A stretch of DNA of 8,911 bases, taken from the NCBI GenBank assembly GCA_902478395.1, contig CABSKZ010000102.1:1-8911 (forward strand). Reading direction: 5' to 3'. A program made the position numbers and the translations under genes. Below, piece after piece: positions 1 through 7,204 of the stretch (the stretch's first letter is position 1; each line of letters begins with the position of its first letter). The notes below the pieces were generated by a model, which saw only the letters and a program-made list of their open reading frames with translations, had not been told where the DNA came from and did no database searches. Origin of the DNA: an uncultured Eubacteriales bacterium (GTDB taxonomy: Bacteria > Bacillota > Clostridia > UBA1381 > UBA9506).

Positions 1-2
1 AG

Positions 3-2474
3 GGTCTGACGCGCTATTTGATGGACAGTGCCATTCCCACAGGCCAATCCGTAGAATGGGGTGACGGCGGCTCGGCGAGCGTTAGAAGTACGATTCTGGA
101 GATGAGCGAGGTCTTTGACGACAACGACTTTCGCTATTTTGGTTCAAATGGCGAGAACGGCACGCCGCCGGAGAAACTCTCTGCGCTGTACCCAATCGGG
201 CGGCGGGCGTTTATGCGCAGCGGATGGAACAAAAATGCCGCGTTCCTGTTTGTGAACAATTACCGTGGCAATATCCACCAGCATTCAGACGCGCTGCACA
301 TCTACCTATATGCCTATGGTAAGCCATTGCTGGTGGATACCGGAAAGGCGACTTATGACCTGGTCAACGACGAGATAGCCATTTGGCAGACATACGACAC
401 GGAGGCCCACAATACGGTCGATGTAAACGGGCAAACACAGGAAAACAAGGATTACGGCGAGACTGCAGAAATGGATATAACCGATTACACCGACTTTTAT
501 GAAGGATATACCGATTCAAATGAAGGCGTACGGCATAACAGGAGCATCCTGTTTATCAAACCGGGGTATTTCATCGTGTCTGACCTGATGGAGCCAGAGG
601 ATGAAACAAAGCTGAACAGCTACAGCCAGACATGGCACATGCCTTACCGCGCGAAGCCTTCTATCGCGGAAGGAACAAAAATCGGGCGGTCAAATTTCAG
701 CAACCAGGCAAATATCCAGGTAGTTCCGGCGGATCCGGAAAGCCTGACGGCAGAACTGCCAATAGGCTGGGGCGTCGGAGACAGCCGATCGACCGATACG
801 CAGGAGTATCTGGCGTACCGGCAGGAGGCCGCCGGAAAAGTAAGCTATGACACGGTGCTGTATCCGGAACAGCTCGGTGCGTCGGACAAGGTAAGCGTGG
901 AGCGTATCGATACAGGGTACAACAAGACCGAGGTTTCCGCCCTGAACATTAAGATGAATCAGAATGAAGCAGTCTATATGATTGCACACAGCCATAAGGA
1001 CGAACTGAAGACCTTTGGGGAGGATTCCTTTGACGGGCGGATGGCTTTCTACGAAAAGAATAGTTATGGCAAGCTGCAGAAGGTTTCCGTTTCAGACGGG
1101 AAAAACCTGACAGTAGGCGGCGTGCCGCTGATTAAAAGCAATGTGCCGATTGCAAACCTCGCCATTAGCTATGATGCGGAGGATATGTATTTGAGCAGCG
1201 GGGACGAAAACGTTACCGCGGCGGTTTATATACCGGACGGTGTGAAAAATATCTGGCTGAACGGAAAGAAAACCGCGCTGGTGCGCGTTGGCGATTACGC
1301 ATATGTCGGGGAAAACGGTGTCCGGCCAGACGTGGAGCTGATAGCGGATGGAAGCGGCATATCGGCTGTGTTTCCGGAACTGAAACTAGATAAATACATT
1401 TACCGCAATGAAAAAAATCAACTGTTATATCAACTGGAAATTGAAAACGGCACCAAGGCAACGGGCGGCGCGGGCTATGACGGGCTTATTAGCCTGCCGT
1501 ACACCAATGGAGACAGTGTGCTTGTTACGCCGGACTATTCCGTCCGGTTCAGCAAAAAGGTACGCATTGCCAATTACTTTACTTCGAATGGAAAATACCA
1601 GTACATTATGCAGTCCGGTGAACGGGCGGATATTCCGGTAACGGAATTTGCAAGTGCGGACGAAGCACTGAAAAGTGTTCCGGTTGTCAAGGTGGGAAGC
1701 GATCTGTATACCGTCAATCAGCTGCAGGGCTACCAGATTCCGGTTGACAGCTCCAAAGAAACACAGCCGCCGGTGCAGAACAAGCCGCCGTCACCAGGTT
1801 CGCCAAGCAGTTCCGGCAATGGAGCCAATTCCGGCAATGGCGGCGGAGGAAATCCGGGTGGTTCTCCCGGAACAGGAACAGACCCCGGCGGCGCGGAGCA
1901 GCCGGATCCAAAAGTCCTGTTTACAGATATCAAGAACCATTGGGCAGAACAAGAAATAACAGGGCTTGCGGAGAAAAAAATCTTAAACGGTGTGACGGAG
2001 ACGCAGTTTATGCCGGACAAAACCGTAACGCGTGCGGAATTTGCAGCAATGCTGGTGCGTGCGGCGGAGCTTGAAACGGCGGCATATGACGGCAGCTTCC
2101 TCGATGTGGAGGACGGCGCGTGGTATGCAAATGTCATTCAAGCCGCAAAGAATTATGGCCTGCTTGCCGGATTCGATGGGTATGTCCGTCCCGACGACCT
2201 CATAACCCGCGAGGAAATGGCGAAAATGGTGGTGACGGCCTGCGAGTCGGCATTCGGCATCGCGCTTCCGGAGGAAAACACACTGGCTTTCGGCGACACG
2301 GCTGATATTAGCCGGTGGGCCTATCCATACGTGTCTGGTGCCGTGCGGCTGGGCATCCTGAAGGGAGACGAAAACGGGAACTTTCTGCCGTCAGCCAGCG
2401 GGACAAGGGCGCAGGCCGCGGTCATGATTCACAGAATACTATCAATAGCAGGTGGTGCACAGAATGAAGATTAG
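3..2474 (+). CDS. Surface-anchored heparinase II/III-family polysaccharide lyase with three SLH repeats (5' partial)
   Basis: The frame is open to the window start, so the N-terminal part (signal peptide and alpha-helical catalytic toroid) is missing; the TTG at 18 and ATG at 21 are internal codons, not starts. At 276-290 lies HQHSD, followed by a run ending YAYGKPLLVDTG and then AHNTV at 405-419. This is the signature of the C-terminal beta-sandwich of heparinase II/III-type lyases, which cleave uronate-containing polysaccharides by beta-elimination. Further beta-rich sequence, including VYIPDGVKNIWLNGKK, continues to about 1740. A Pro/Gly/Ser/Asn-rich linker (1749-1916) leads to three SLH repeats at about 1920-2063, 2097-2240 and 2289-2441, with TRAEF, TREEM and TRAQA motifs. 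SLH repeats bind secondary cell-wall polymer, so the enzyme should sit on the cell surface. The stop (TAG, 2472-2474) overlaps the next gene. The family call is firm; the polysaccharide lyase family number and the substrate are not. Confidence 0.9.
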   Translation, partial: GLTRYLMDSAIPTGQSVEWGDGGSASVRSTILEMSEVFDDNDFRYFGSNGENGTPPEKLSALYPIGRRAFMRSGWNKNAAFLFVNNYRGNIHQHSDALHIYLYAYGKPLLVDTGKATYDLVNDEIAIWQTYDTEAHNTVDVNGQTQENKDYGETAEMDITDYTDFYEGYTDSNEGVRHNRSILFIKPGYFIVSDLMEPEDETKLNSYSQTWHMPYRAKPSIAEGTKIGRSNFSNQANIQVVPADPESLTAELPIGWGVGDSRSTDTQEYLAYRQEAAGKVSYDTVLYPEQLGASDKVSVERIDTGYNKTEVSALNIKMNQNEAVYMIAHSHKDELKTFGEDSFDGRMAFYEKNSYGKLQKVSVSDGKNLTVGGVPLIKSNVPIANLAISYDAEDMYLSSGDENVTAAVYIPDGVKNIWLNGKKTALVRVGDYAYVGENGVRPDVELIADGSGISAVFPELKLDKYIYRNEKNQLLYQLEIENGTKATGGAGYDGLISLPYTNGDSVLVTPDYSVRFSKKVRIANYFTSNGKYQYIMQSGERADIPVTEFASADEALKSVPVVKVGSDLYTVNQLQGYQIPVDSSKETQPPVQNKPPSPGSPSSSGNGANSGNGGGGNPGGSPGTGTDPGGAEQPDPKVLFTDIKNHWAEQEITGLAEKKILNGVTETQFMPDKTVTRAEFAAMLVRAAELETAAYDGSFLDVEDGAWYANVIQAAKNYGLLAGFDGYVRPDDLITREEMAKMVVTACESAFGIALPEENTLAFGDTADISRWAYPYVSGAVRLGILKGDENGNFLPSASGTRAQAAVMIHRILSIAGGAQNED
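1749..1916 (+). other. Low-complexity Pro/Gly/Ser/Asn-rich linker
   Basis: The encoded segment is almost entirely Pro, Gly, Ser, Asn and Thr and separates the enzymatic part from the SLH repeats. It looks like a flexible cell-wall-spanning linker. The DNA carries a 12-bp direct repeat, TTCCGGCAATGG, at 1811-1822 and 1829-1840 (18-bp period, in frame), which suggests growth by slippage or local duplication. Confidence 0.75.
1920..2441 (+). repeat. Three SLH (S-layer homology) protein repeats
   Basis: Three repeats of about 48-51 residues begin at FTDIKNHW (1920), FLDVEDGAWY (2097) and FGDTADISRW (2289). Each has the typical F-x-D opening, an aromatic residue a few positions later, a G-[IL]-L turn in the middle and a TR-[AE]-[EQ] element near the end. 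Three tandem copies is the usual number for a working SLH anchor. The third repeat has TRAQ rather than TRAE, a common degeneration in the last copy. Confidence 0.9.
2450..2455 (+). promoter_or_regulatory. Ribosome binding site of the first permease, inside the SLH gene
   Basis: AGGTGG lies 8 bases before the ATG at 2464 and inside the last codons of the upstream gene. It favours ATG 2464 over the in-frame GTG codons at 2452 and 2455, which overlap this motif. Confidence 0.65.
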
Positions 2475-3417
2475 TTTAAGCAAGGGAAGCAGCAGGGAGC
2501 CGCAGAACCTCCTCAGCAGGAAGTGCCAGGAATACCGGAAAAACTGGCCGATTTTTCTGATGCTGGTGCCGGGTATCGTCTATTTCATTATATTTTGCTA
2601 TGTTCCGCTCTATGGTGTTACAATTGCATTTAAGGATTACAAACTGTTGGATGGGATTATGAAAAGCCCGTGGGCGGGGCTGAAATATTTTAAGATGGCG
2701 TTTGCCTCGAACGATTTTTGGAATTCGTTCAGCAACACGATGATAATTAGCCTCCTGAAGCTGGCGTTCAGCTTCCCAGCACCGATTTTGCTGGCGCTGC
2801 TGCTGAACGAGGTCAAAAACATGGCGTTCAAAAAGGTTGTGCAGACCATCAGCTACATGCCGCACTTCCTTTCCTGGGTTGTGCTGTCAGGCGTCATCAT
2901 CTCCTTCCTCTCGCCCTCAACAGGCCCGGTCAACCTTCTGCTGCGGGCGCTGGGGCATGACCCGATTTTCTTTGTGGCAGACAACAACTGGTTTCGCCCA
3001 GTACTTGTAATTTCGAGCATCTGGAAAGAAATCGGCTGGAGCACCATCGTGTATTTGGCGGCGCTCAACTCTGTGGATATGGAACTGTATGAGGCGGCGA
3101 AAATCGACGGGGCGGGCAAAATCAAGCAAACGCTGCATATCACGCTGCCGTCCATTATGCCGGCAATTACGGTCATGTTCATCTTTGCGGTAGGCGCGAT
3201 TGTCAACGACGATTTCGACCAGATTTTCAACATGTATAATCCGGCCGTTTATAAAACGGGTGAGGTTATTTCTACCTATATATATAAAATCGGTATGGAG
3301 GGGATGCAATACAGCCTCGCAACCGCAATTGGTTTGTTCAAGAATGTCATCGCGCTTGTTTTGCTGGTAGGGACCAACTACCTCTGCAAGGCGTTTGATG
3401 AATACGCGCTTTGGTAA
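2464..3417 (+). CDS. CUT1-type ABC sugar permease, LplB-like
   Basis: This 317-residue integral membrane protein is half of the transmembrane channel of a carbohydrate importer. The length matches LplB-type permeases (about 320 residues). The N terminus has a short basic cytoplasmic region, then a hydrophobic helix (about residues 29-52) running into VPLYGVTIAFKDY, a typical opening for this group. About six membrane helices are expected. The cytoplasmic EAA loop is clear (E210-A-A-K-I-D-G-A-G, ending in ITLPSIMP) and contacts the ATPase. The gene overlaps the SLH lyase by 11 bases, so translation is probably coupled, and the second permease follows after 13 bases. The start at 2464 is chosen for its ribosome binding site; a GTG start at 2452 would add four residues. 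The substrate is inferred from neighbours: oligosaccharides released by the lyases. Confidence 0.93.
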   Translation: MKISLSKGSSREPQNLLSRKCQEYRKNWPIFLMLVPGIVYFIIFCYVPLYGVTIAFKDYKLLDGIMKSPWAGLKYFKMAFASNDFWNSFSNTMIISLLKLAFSFPAPILLALLLNEVKNMAFKKVVQTISYMPHFLSWVVLSGVIISFLSPSTGPVNLLLRALGHDPIFFVADNNWFRPVLVISSIWKEIGWSTIVYLAALNSVDMELYEAAKIDGAGKIKQTLHITLPSIMPAITVMFIFAVGAIVNDDFDQIFNMYNPAVYKTGEVISTYIYKIGMEGMQYSLATAIGLFKNVIALVLLVGTNYLCKAFDEYALW

Positions 3418-3425
3418 AGGGGGAG
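3416..3425 (+). promoter_or_regulatory. Ribosome binding site of the second permease
   Basis: The purine run AAAGGGGGAG overlaps the stop codon of the first permease and lies 5 bases before ATG 3431. It selects that start over the in-frame TTG at 3395 and ATG at 3398, which have no such site and lie inside the upstream gene. Confidence 0.75.
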
Positions 3426-3430
3426 ATAGA

Positions 3431-4303
3431 ATGAAAAAAACAATCGGAGAACGGATTTTTACGGTATGCAACACCATCTTTCTGATTTTGCTCTCCCTGA
3501 TTATGCTGTTTCCATTCTGGGAGGTTATCAAAACATCATTTTCTACGCCGGCGGAGGCCAGTTCGCTGACCTACTATTTCTGGCCAAAGGAGCCGACGCT
3601 GACAGCCTATAAGCAGGTTGTGGAAAATTCGCAGGTGTGGATTGGCTACAAAAACACGCTGCTTCGGATTATCTACGCAATGCTGATTCAGATGCCGCTG
3701 ACGATTTTCACGGCCTATGCCCTTTCACACCGGAAACTGCCGGACAAAAATTTCTGGACCTTCTTTGTTGTACTGACAAAGTTTGTGTCCGGCGGACTGA
3801 TTCCGCTATACCTGGTCGTCCGGTCACTGGGGCTTTTGGATAATTCGTTGTCCATGATACTGCCGGCTGCCATCAACGTGTTTTATCTGCTCATCGTCCG
3901 CAACTTTTTCCTGGCGATTCCAAACGAGCTGGAAGAGGCGGCAAGTATCGACGGGGCGAGTACAGTGGGAATTTTATTCCGCATCATCCTGCCGCTGTCC
4001 AAGCCGATTCTGATGACGCTTGCCATGTGGATTATCGTCGGTAACTGGAATGCATGGTTTGACTGCCTGATGTACATTCAGACGCCGTCGAAGTTCGTCC
4101 TGCAGACGGTTCTGCGGAAAATCATCATCGACGCGTCGCCGCAGAACATGGAAACAACTGTCATTACGGCAGATTTGAAACCAAATGCGGAAATCATCAA
4201 GTGCGCGACGATTATTGTATCGACCCTGCCGATTATGGTGGTGTATCCGTTCATTCAGAAATATTTTGTTAAGGGAACAATGGTCGGCGCGGTCAAGGGC
4301 TGA
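3431..4303 (+). CDS. CUT1-type ABC sugar permease, LplC-like
   Basis: This 290-residue membrane protein is the second channel subunit of the importer. It opens with a basic stretch and a hydrophobic helix running into LFPFWEVIKTSFS, the usual start of LplC-type permeases. The EAA loop reads E169-A-A-S-I-D-G-A-S and ends in IILPLSKP. The C terminus, QKYFVKGTMVGAVKG, is the characteristic ending of this subfamily and suggests a complete, unbroken gene. About six membrane helices are expected. It should pair with the upstream permease and receive sugar from the lipoprotein encoded next. No ATPase gene is present here; such importers often use a shared MsmX/MsmK-type ATPase encoded elsewhere, which I infer for this one. 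Confidence 0.93.
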   Translation: MKKTIGERIFTVCNTIFLILLSLIMLFPFWEVIKTSFSTPAEASSLTYYFWPKEPTLTAYKQVVENSQVWIGYKNTLLRIIYAMLIQMPLTIFTAYALSHRKLPDKNFWTFFVVLTKFVSGGLIPLYLVVRSLGLLDNSLSMILPAAINVFYLLIVRNFFLAIPNELEEAASIDGASTVGILFRIILPLSKPILMTLAMWIIVGNWNAWFDCLMYIQTPSKFVLQTVLRKIIIDASPQNMETTVITADLKPNAEIIKCATIIVSTLPIMVVYPFIQKYFVKGTMVGAVKG

Positions 4304-4317
4304 ACCAATATTAATGG

Positions 4318-4324
4318 AAAGGGG
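4318..4324 (+). promoter_or_regulatory. Ribosome binding site of the solute-binding lipoprotein
   Basis: AAAGGGG lies 7 bases before ATG 4332 and fixes that start. In-frame upstream codons, including ATG 4314, are unlikely because they would place extra residues before a clean lipoprotein signal peptide. Confidence 0.75.
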
Positions 4325-4331
4325 AATTACC

Positions 4332-5888
4332 ATGAAACTGAAAAAGAGGCTTTGCCTGCTGCTTGCAGCTGTAGTTGCTATCGGCGCCCTGCTGGGAGGC
4401 TGCGGCAACAAATCGGAGACAACGGGTGGTTCCGGCGATGTTATGACTATCGACTGGCTGCCGCAGAATGACGATTATGTCAATTCCGAATCGCCTATCG
4501 TAAAGAAATATGAAGAAATTTTAGGAGTGAAGTTTAACTTCATCTATCTGGACCGGTCAAAGATGACGGAACTGTTGAACATGCGCATTGCGTCAAACCA
4601 GATTCCGGACGTGATGAGATTGTCGCGCGATTTGTATCAGTCCTACATCGACCAGGGCGTGCTGACTCCGTTCACGGAAGAGGAATTGGAGAAAAATGCA
4701 CCGACCGTGCATCAGCTCTGCAAGGAAAACGCATGGGAGAGCCTTTGGGAAAATTTGCAGGTGGATGGGAAGCTGTATGGTATCCCAGCGCTGAATGCGC
4801 AGGGAGCGTATCCGCTGGTTCCGATCTGGCGGGACGACTGGCTGAAAAAGGTTGGTATCGATAAAATTCCGGAAACCATCGACGAGGCGGAGGTGGCATT
4901 TCGCAAATTCGTCAAGGAAGACCCGGATGGCAACGGCGAAAACGACACCTATGCGCTATCCGACAAAGGGTTCAACGCGGTATATGGCGCATTCGGCACG
5001 CAGGAATATGCTCTCTGGCTGGAAAAGGACGGAAAATTGGAATATTCTATGACCATGCCGGAAATGAAGGAGGCACTGACGCTTCTAAACAAATGGTATC
5101 AGGAGGGGCTTATCGACCCAGAATTTATTACGGGCGAATCGAAGGGGCAGTATTGGGCGAACACGGTCTCCTTCTGGAACGGACGCATCGGTTTCTCTGT
5201 GCCGGGGATGTACTACCATATTTCCAGCGCGGACGAGACAGAGGTTGCGAGCCAGAATTATACCAGCTTTAAGGAAATCCAGGGAGAAAACGCAAGCTAC
5301 AAGCCAGGTGTCCCGTTCAAAGGGCCAGACGGCAAGAGCGGAACCTATAAGTGGGGGACATATGCCGGAAACTATATCGTAATGGGAAAGAACGTGGAAA
5401 AGGACCAGGCGAAGAAAGAAAAAATTCTTCAAATTCATGAAAAAATCAACTCTGATTTCGATTTTTACAAGCTTTGTATTCTTGGAATCGAAAACGAAGA
5501 TTACACCTTCGACGGCGAACGGTATGACAAAACGCTGTTCACAAATAAAAATATCACAACCGCAAGTGCGGGGCTGGATACCAATGGTATCGCCTATGTA
5601 CAGAACAACTTCGAATTCGGCGCTGAGGTTAAGAAAAAGGATTTCGCCTTTGCAGACAAGGTGGCAAGTATACCGGGCTATGTGAACAAGGTTTGGACGG
5701 GCTTGCCGTCCTCCGGACAGTATGCGAGCATCGTTGAAAGTAAGGGTAAGGAAGCCATTATCCTGTTTATTTCCGGGCAGAGAAGTCTGGATGAGTTTGA
5801 CAAATACGTCGAGGAAATGAACACGGCAGGCCTTGCGCAGCTGACGAAGGAAGCGAACGAATGGTATCAGACAAATAAGCAGGACTAG
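4332..5888 (+). CDS. Extracellular solute-binding lipoprotein of the oligosaccharide ABC importer (LplA-like)
   Basis: This 518-residue protein captures the oligosaccharide outside the membrane and hands it to the two upstream permeases. The N terminus has a basic region (MKLKKR), a hydrophobic core and a lipobox LLGGC with the acceptor Cys at residue 24, so it should be lipid-anchored. The mature part resembles large family-1 solute-binding proteins of the LplA/AlgQ type: an early KYEEILGVKF segment, NQIPDVM, LYGIPA, IWRDDWLKKVGI and LLNKWYQEGLIDPEF. Residues 197-205 (DPDGNGEND) form an Asp/Asn-rich loop like the calcium-binding loop known in this group. The size of more than 500 residues suits oligosaccharide rather than monosaccharide ligands. 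By context the ligand is probably an unsaturated uronyl oligosaccharide; the sequence does not prove this. A stem-loop follows the stop. Confidence 0.93.
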   Translation: MKLKKRLCLLLAAVVAIGALLGGCGNKSETTGGSGDVMTIDWLPQNDDYVNSESPIVKKYEEILGVKFNFIYLDRSKMTELLNMRIASNQIPDVMRLSRDLYQSYIDQGVLTPFTEEELEKNAPTVHQLCKENAWESLWENLQVDGKLYGIPALNAQGAYPLVPIWRDDWLKKVGIDKIPETIDEAEVAFRKFVKEDPDGNGENDTYALSDKGFNAVYGAFGTQEYALWLEKDGKLEYSMTMPEMKEALTLLNKWYQEGLIDPEFITGESKGQYWANTVSFWNGRIGFSVPGMYYHISSADETEVASQNYTSFKEIQGENASYKPGVPFKGPDGKSGTYKWGTYAGNYIVMGKNVEKDQAKKEKILQIHEKINSDFDFYKLCILGIENEDYTFDGERYDKTLFTNKNITTASAGLDTNGIAYVQNNFEFGAEVKKKDFAFADKVASIPGYVNKVWTGLPSSGQYASIVESKGKEAIILFISGQRSLDEFDKYVEEMNTAGLAQLTKEANEWYQTNKQD

Positions 5889-5911
5889 AATAGAATTTCA
5901 TATTTTTACAC

Positions 5912-5942
5912 TGGCCTCTCCGTGCTGCAAGCGGAGAGGCCA
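5912..5942 (+). other. Strong stem-loop after the solute-binding protein gene, without a T-tract
   Basis: TGGCCTCTCCG (5912-5922) pairs perfectly with CGGAGAGGCCA (5932-5942), an 11-bp stem with a 9-base loop. The sequence after it (TCATATGGGTG) has no T-run, and the other strand has none after the stem either, so it is not a canonical intrinsic terminator. It begins 23 bases after the lipoprotein stop. A likely role is to protect the 3' end of the importer mRNA, or to reduce read-through into the GH88 gene, so that binding protein is made in excess. Confidence 0.7.
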
Positions 5943-5982
5943 TCATATGGGTGAATAAACTTATCAAAGCTGTGCAAGCGTT

Positions 5983-5990
5983 AGGGAGGA
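5983..5990 (+). promoter_or_regulatory. Ribosome binding site of the GH88 gene
   Basis: AGGGAGGA is an almost ideal Shine-Dalgarno sequence. It ends 4 bases before ATG 5995 and supports that start. No convincing promoter was found between the stem-loop and this site, so the gene is probably transcribed by read-through from the importer. Confidence 0.7.
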
Positions 5991-5994
5991 CAAG

Positions 5995-7131
5995 ATGAAT
6001 AAACAGGAAACAGATAAGATATTGCATAAAATTATTACGAAGCTGGACGTAGTACACCGCAGGGTCGGTGCAGCAGCACCGTATACGACTGGGGCGGACG
6101 GAAAGTATGACGACCGGAGCGAGTCGATGCCAGAGGCCTGGACAAACGGCTTCTATCCCGGAATGCTTTGGCTGCTCTATGCCCAGACCGGGCTGGACAG
6201 CTACAGGGAGTACGCGCAGCAGACGGAGGAAAAGCTTGCGAAAATGTTTTTAAAGGCAAGCAGCCTGCATCATGACATGGGCTTTATCTGGCTGCATTCT
6301 GCTGTGAAGGATTATAGCCTAACAGGCCAGGAGAAATCACGGGAACGTGCGCTGCTTGCGGCTTACGTTCTTGCCTCACGCTACAATATTAAGAGCCGGT
6401 ATATCCGTGCATGGCGCAGAGAGGAACAAATTAGCCTCGGTATCATCGACTGTATGATGAACATTCCGCTGCTGTATTGGGCGTCAGAGCAGGAGCGTGA
6501 CCCGCGGTTTGCCAACATTGCTGACAGCTTTGCGCACACCGTGATGAAAAGCCATATCCGGGAGGACGGCTCGGTAAACCATATCGTTTCCTATGATATC
6601 GAAACGGGCGAGGTGCTGCGGGCATACTCCGGGCAGGGATACGGAGACGGCTCCTCTTGGTCGCGCGGGCAGGCCTGGGCACTGAACGGGTTCGCGCAGT
6701 GTTATGGCTGGACGGGTAATATGGAGTATTTACAGATTGCCAAGCGCGTCGCAAATTATTTTATTGCATCCTTAGGGAATGATTTTGTACCGCGGTGTGA
6801 TTTCCGGCAGCCGGAGGAGCCGCACCTTGTGGATACCACAGCGGGTGTTGTCGCGGCGAGTGGATTTGTCAGCCTCGCTGAGTACGTTCCAGAAGGGGAA
6901 AAGGCGCTGTATTTAGATGCTGCAGGTAACATTCTCCGCGCGTATGACGAAACGGTGTGTAACTGGTCGCTGGACAGTGAGGAGCTTGTTCCCAACGGAA
7001 CAGAAGCATATCATAAGGCGGACGGGATCCATATCCCAATAATCTATGGCGATTACTATTTTGTGGAAACCGTATGCAAGCTGAAACAATACCTGGAAAC
7101 AGGCATAGCGGGAGACGGCCTTGGAAAATGA
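5995..7131 (+). CDS. GH88 unsaturated glucuronyl hydrolase (cytosolic)
   Basis: This 378-residue protein matches the length of unsaturated glucuronyl hydrolases (about 377). These enzymes hydrate the 4,5-double bond of the uronyl residue left by a lyase, which then releases the sugar at the non-reducing end. The residues known from the Bacillus sp. GL1 enzyme all have counterparts: the W49 motif AWTNGFYPGM, H93-D94 in HHDMGFIW, the catalytic D152 in GIIDCMMNIPLLYWA, H196, Q214, R224 and W228 in SSWSRGQAW. There is no signal peptide, so it acts in the cytosol on imported sugars. A338 to D343 (AYHKAD) occupy the place where enzymes preferring 6-sulfated substrates have Ser-x-x-Ser-x-Lys, so preference for unsulfated substrate is inferred. 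The related family GH105 is an alternative but fits the motifs less well. Confidence 0.93.
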   Translation: MNKQETDKILHKIITKLDVVHRRVGAAAPYTTGADGKYDDRSESMPEAWTNGFYPGMLWLLYAQTGLDSYREYAQQTEEKLAKMFLKASSLHHDMGFIWLHSAVKDYSLTGQEKSRERALLAAYVLASRYNIKSRYIRAWRREEQISLGIIDCMMNIPLLYWASEQERDPRFANIADSFAHTVMKSHIREDGSVNHIVSYDIETGEVLRAYSGQGYGDGSSWSRGQAWALNGFAQCYGWTGNMEYLQIAKRVANYFIASLGNDFVPRCDFRQPEEPHLVDTTAGVVAASGFVSLAEYVPEGEKALYLDAAGNILRAYDETVCNWSLDSEELVPNGTEAYHKADGIHIPIIYGDYYFVETVCKLKQYLETGIAGDGLGK

Positions 7132-7140
7132 ATTTAGGAG

Positions 7141-7169
7141 TTGACACAGTAGAAGCGCGGGATTATAAT
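7141..7169 (+). promoter_or_regulatory. Perfect-consensus vegetative (sigma-A) promoter
   Basis: TTGACA (-35, 7141-7146) and TATAAT (-10, 7164-7169) match the consensus at all twelve positions with the optimal 17-bp spacer. Transcription should begin near 7175-7177, giving a leader of about 30 bases before ATG 7205. It starts nine bases after the GH88 stop and points at the second lyase gene, so that gene and any downstream ones can be transcribed independently of the importer operon. I see no clear operator palindrome apart from ATTATAAT, which overlaps the -10 box. Confidence 0.85.
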
Positions 7170-7191
7170 AAATAAAAATGAAAGGCAGGAT

Positions 7192-7196
7192 AGGAG
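7192..7196 (+). promoter_or_regulatory. Ribosome binding site of the second lyase gene
   Basis: AGGAG lies 8 bases before ATG 7205 and supports that start. An in-frame ATG at 7178 would add nine residues but has only A/T sequence before it and sits within about two bases of the predicted transcription start. Confidence 0.75.
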
Positions 7197-7204
7197 TAAT
7201 TATA

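Noticed and set aside
1811..1840. Short direct repeat as a mobile-element or CRISPR trace
   Set aside because: It is an in-frame duplication within a low-complexity protein linker; only two copies exist.
1730..2137. 135-codon open frame on the minus strand, rich in Pro and Ser
   Set aside because: It is the antisense shadow of the Gly/Pro linker and first SLH repeat; it has no ribosome binding site and no recognisable domain.
2917..3531. 204-codon open frame on the minus strand
   Set aside because: It lies opposite both permease genes, whose family motifs are clear; the translation has no recognisable protein features.
5912..5942. Canonical rho-independent terminator
   Set aside because: The stem is strong, but no T-run follows it on either strand.
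5905..5950. Possible promoter in the spacer before GH88 (TTTACA, then CATATG)
   Set aside because: The spacing between the two is far beyond 17 bp and the hairpin fills the region; no credible -10 box is correctly placed.
5995..7131. Assignment of this gene to GH105 (unsaturated rhamnogalacturonyl hydrolase)
   Set aside because: The HHDMGF, IIDCMMN and SSWSRGQAW motifs and the spacing of the active-site residues fit GH88 better, and the neighbours are heparinase-type lyases rather than pectin genes.
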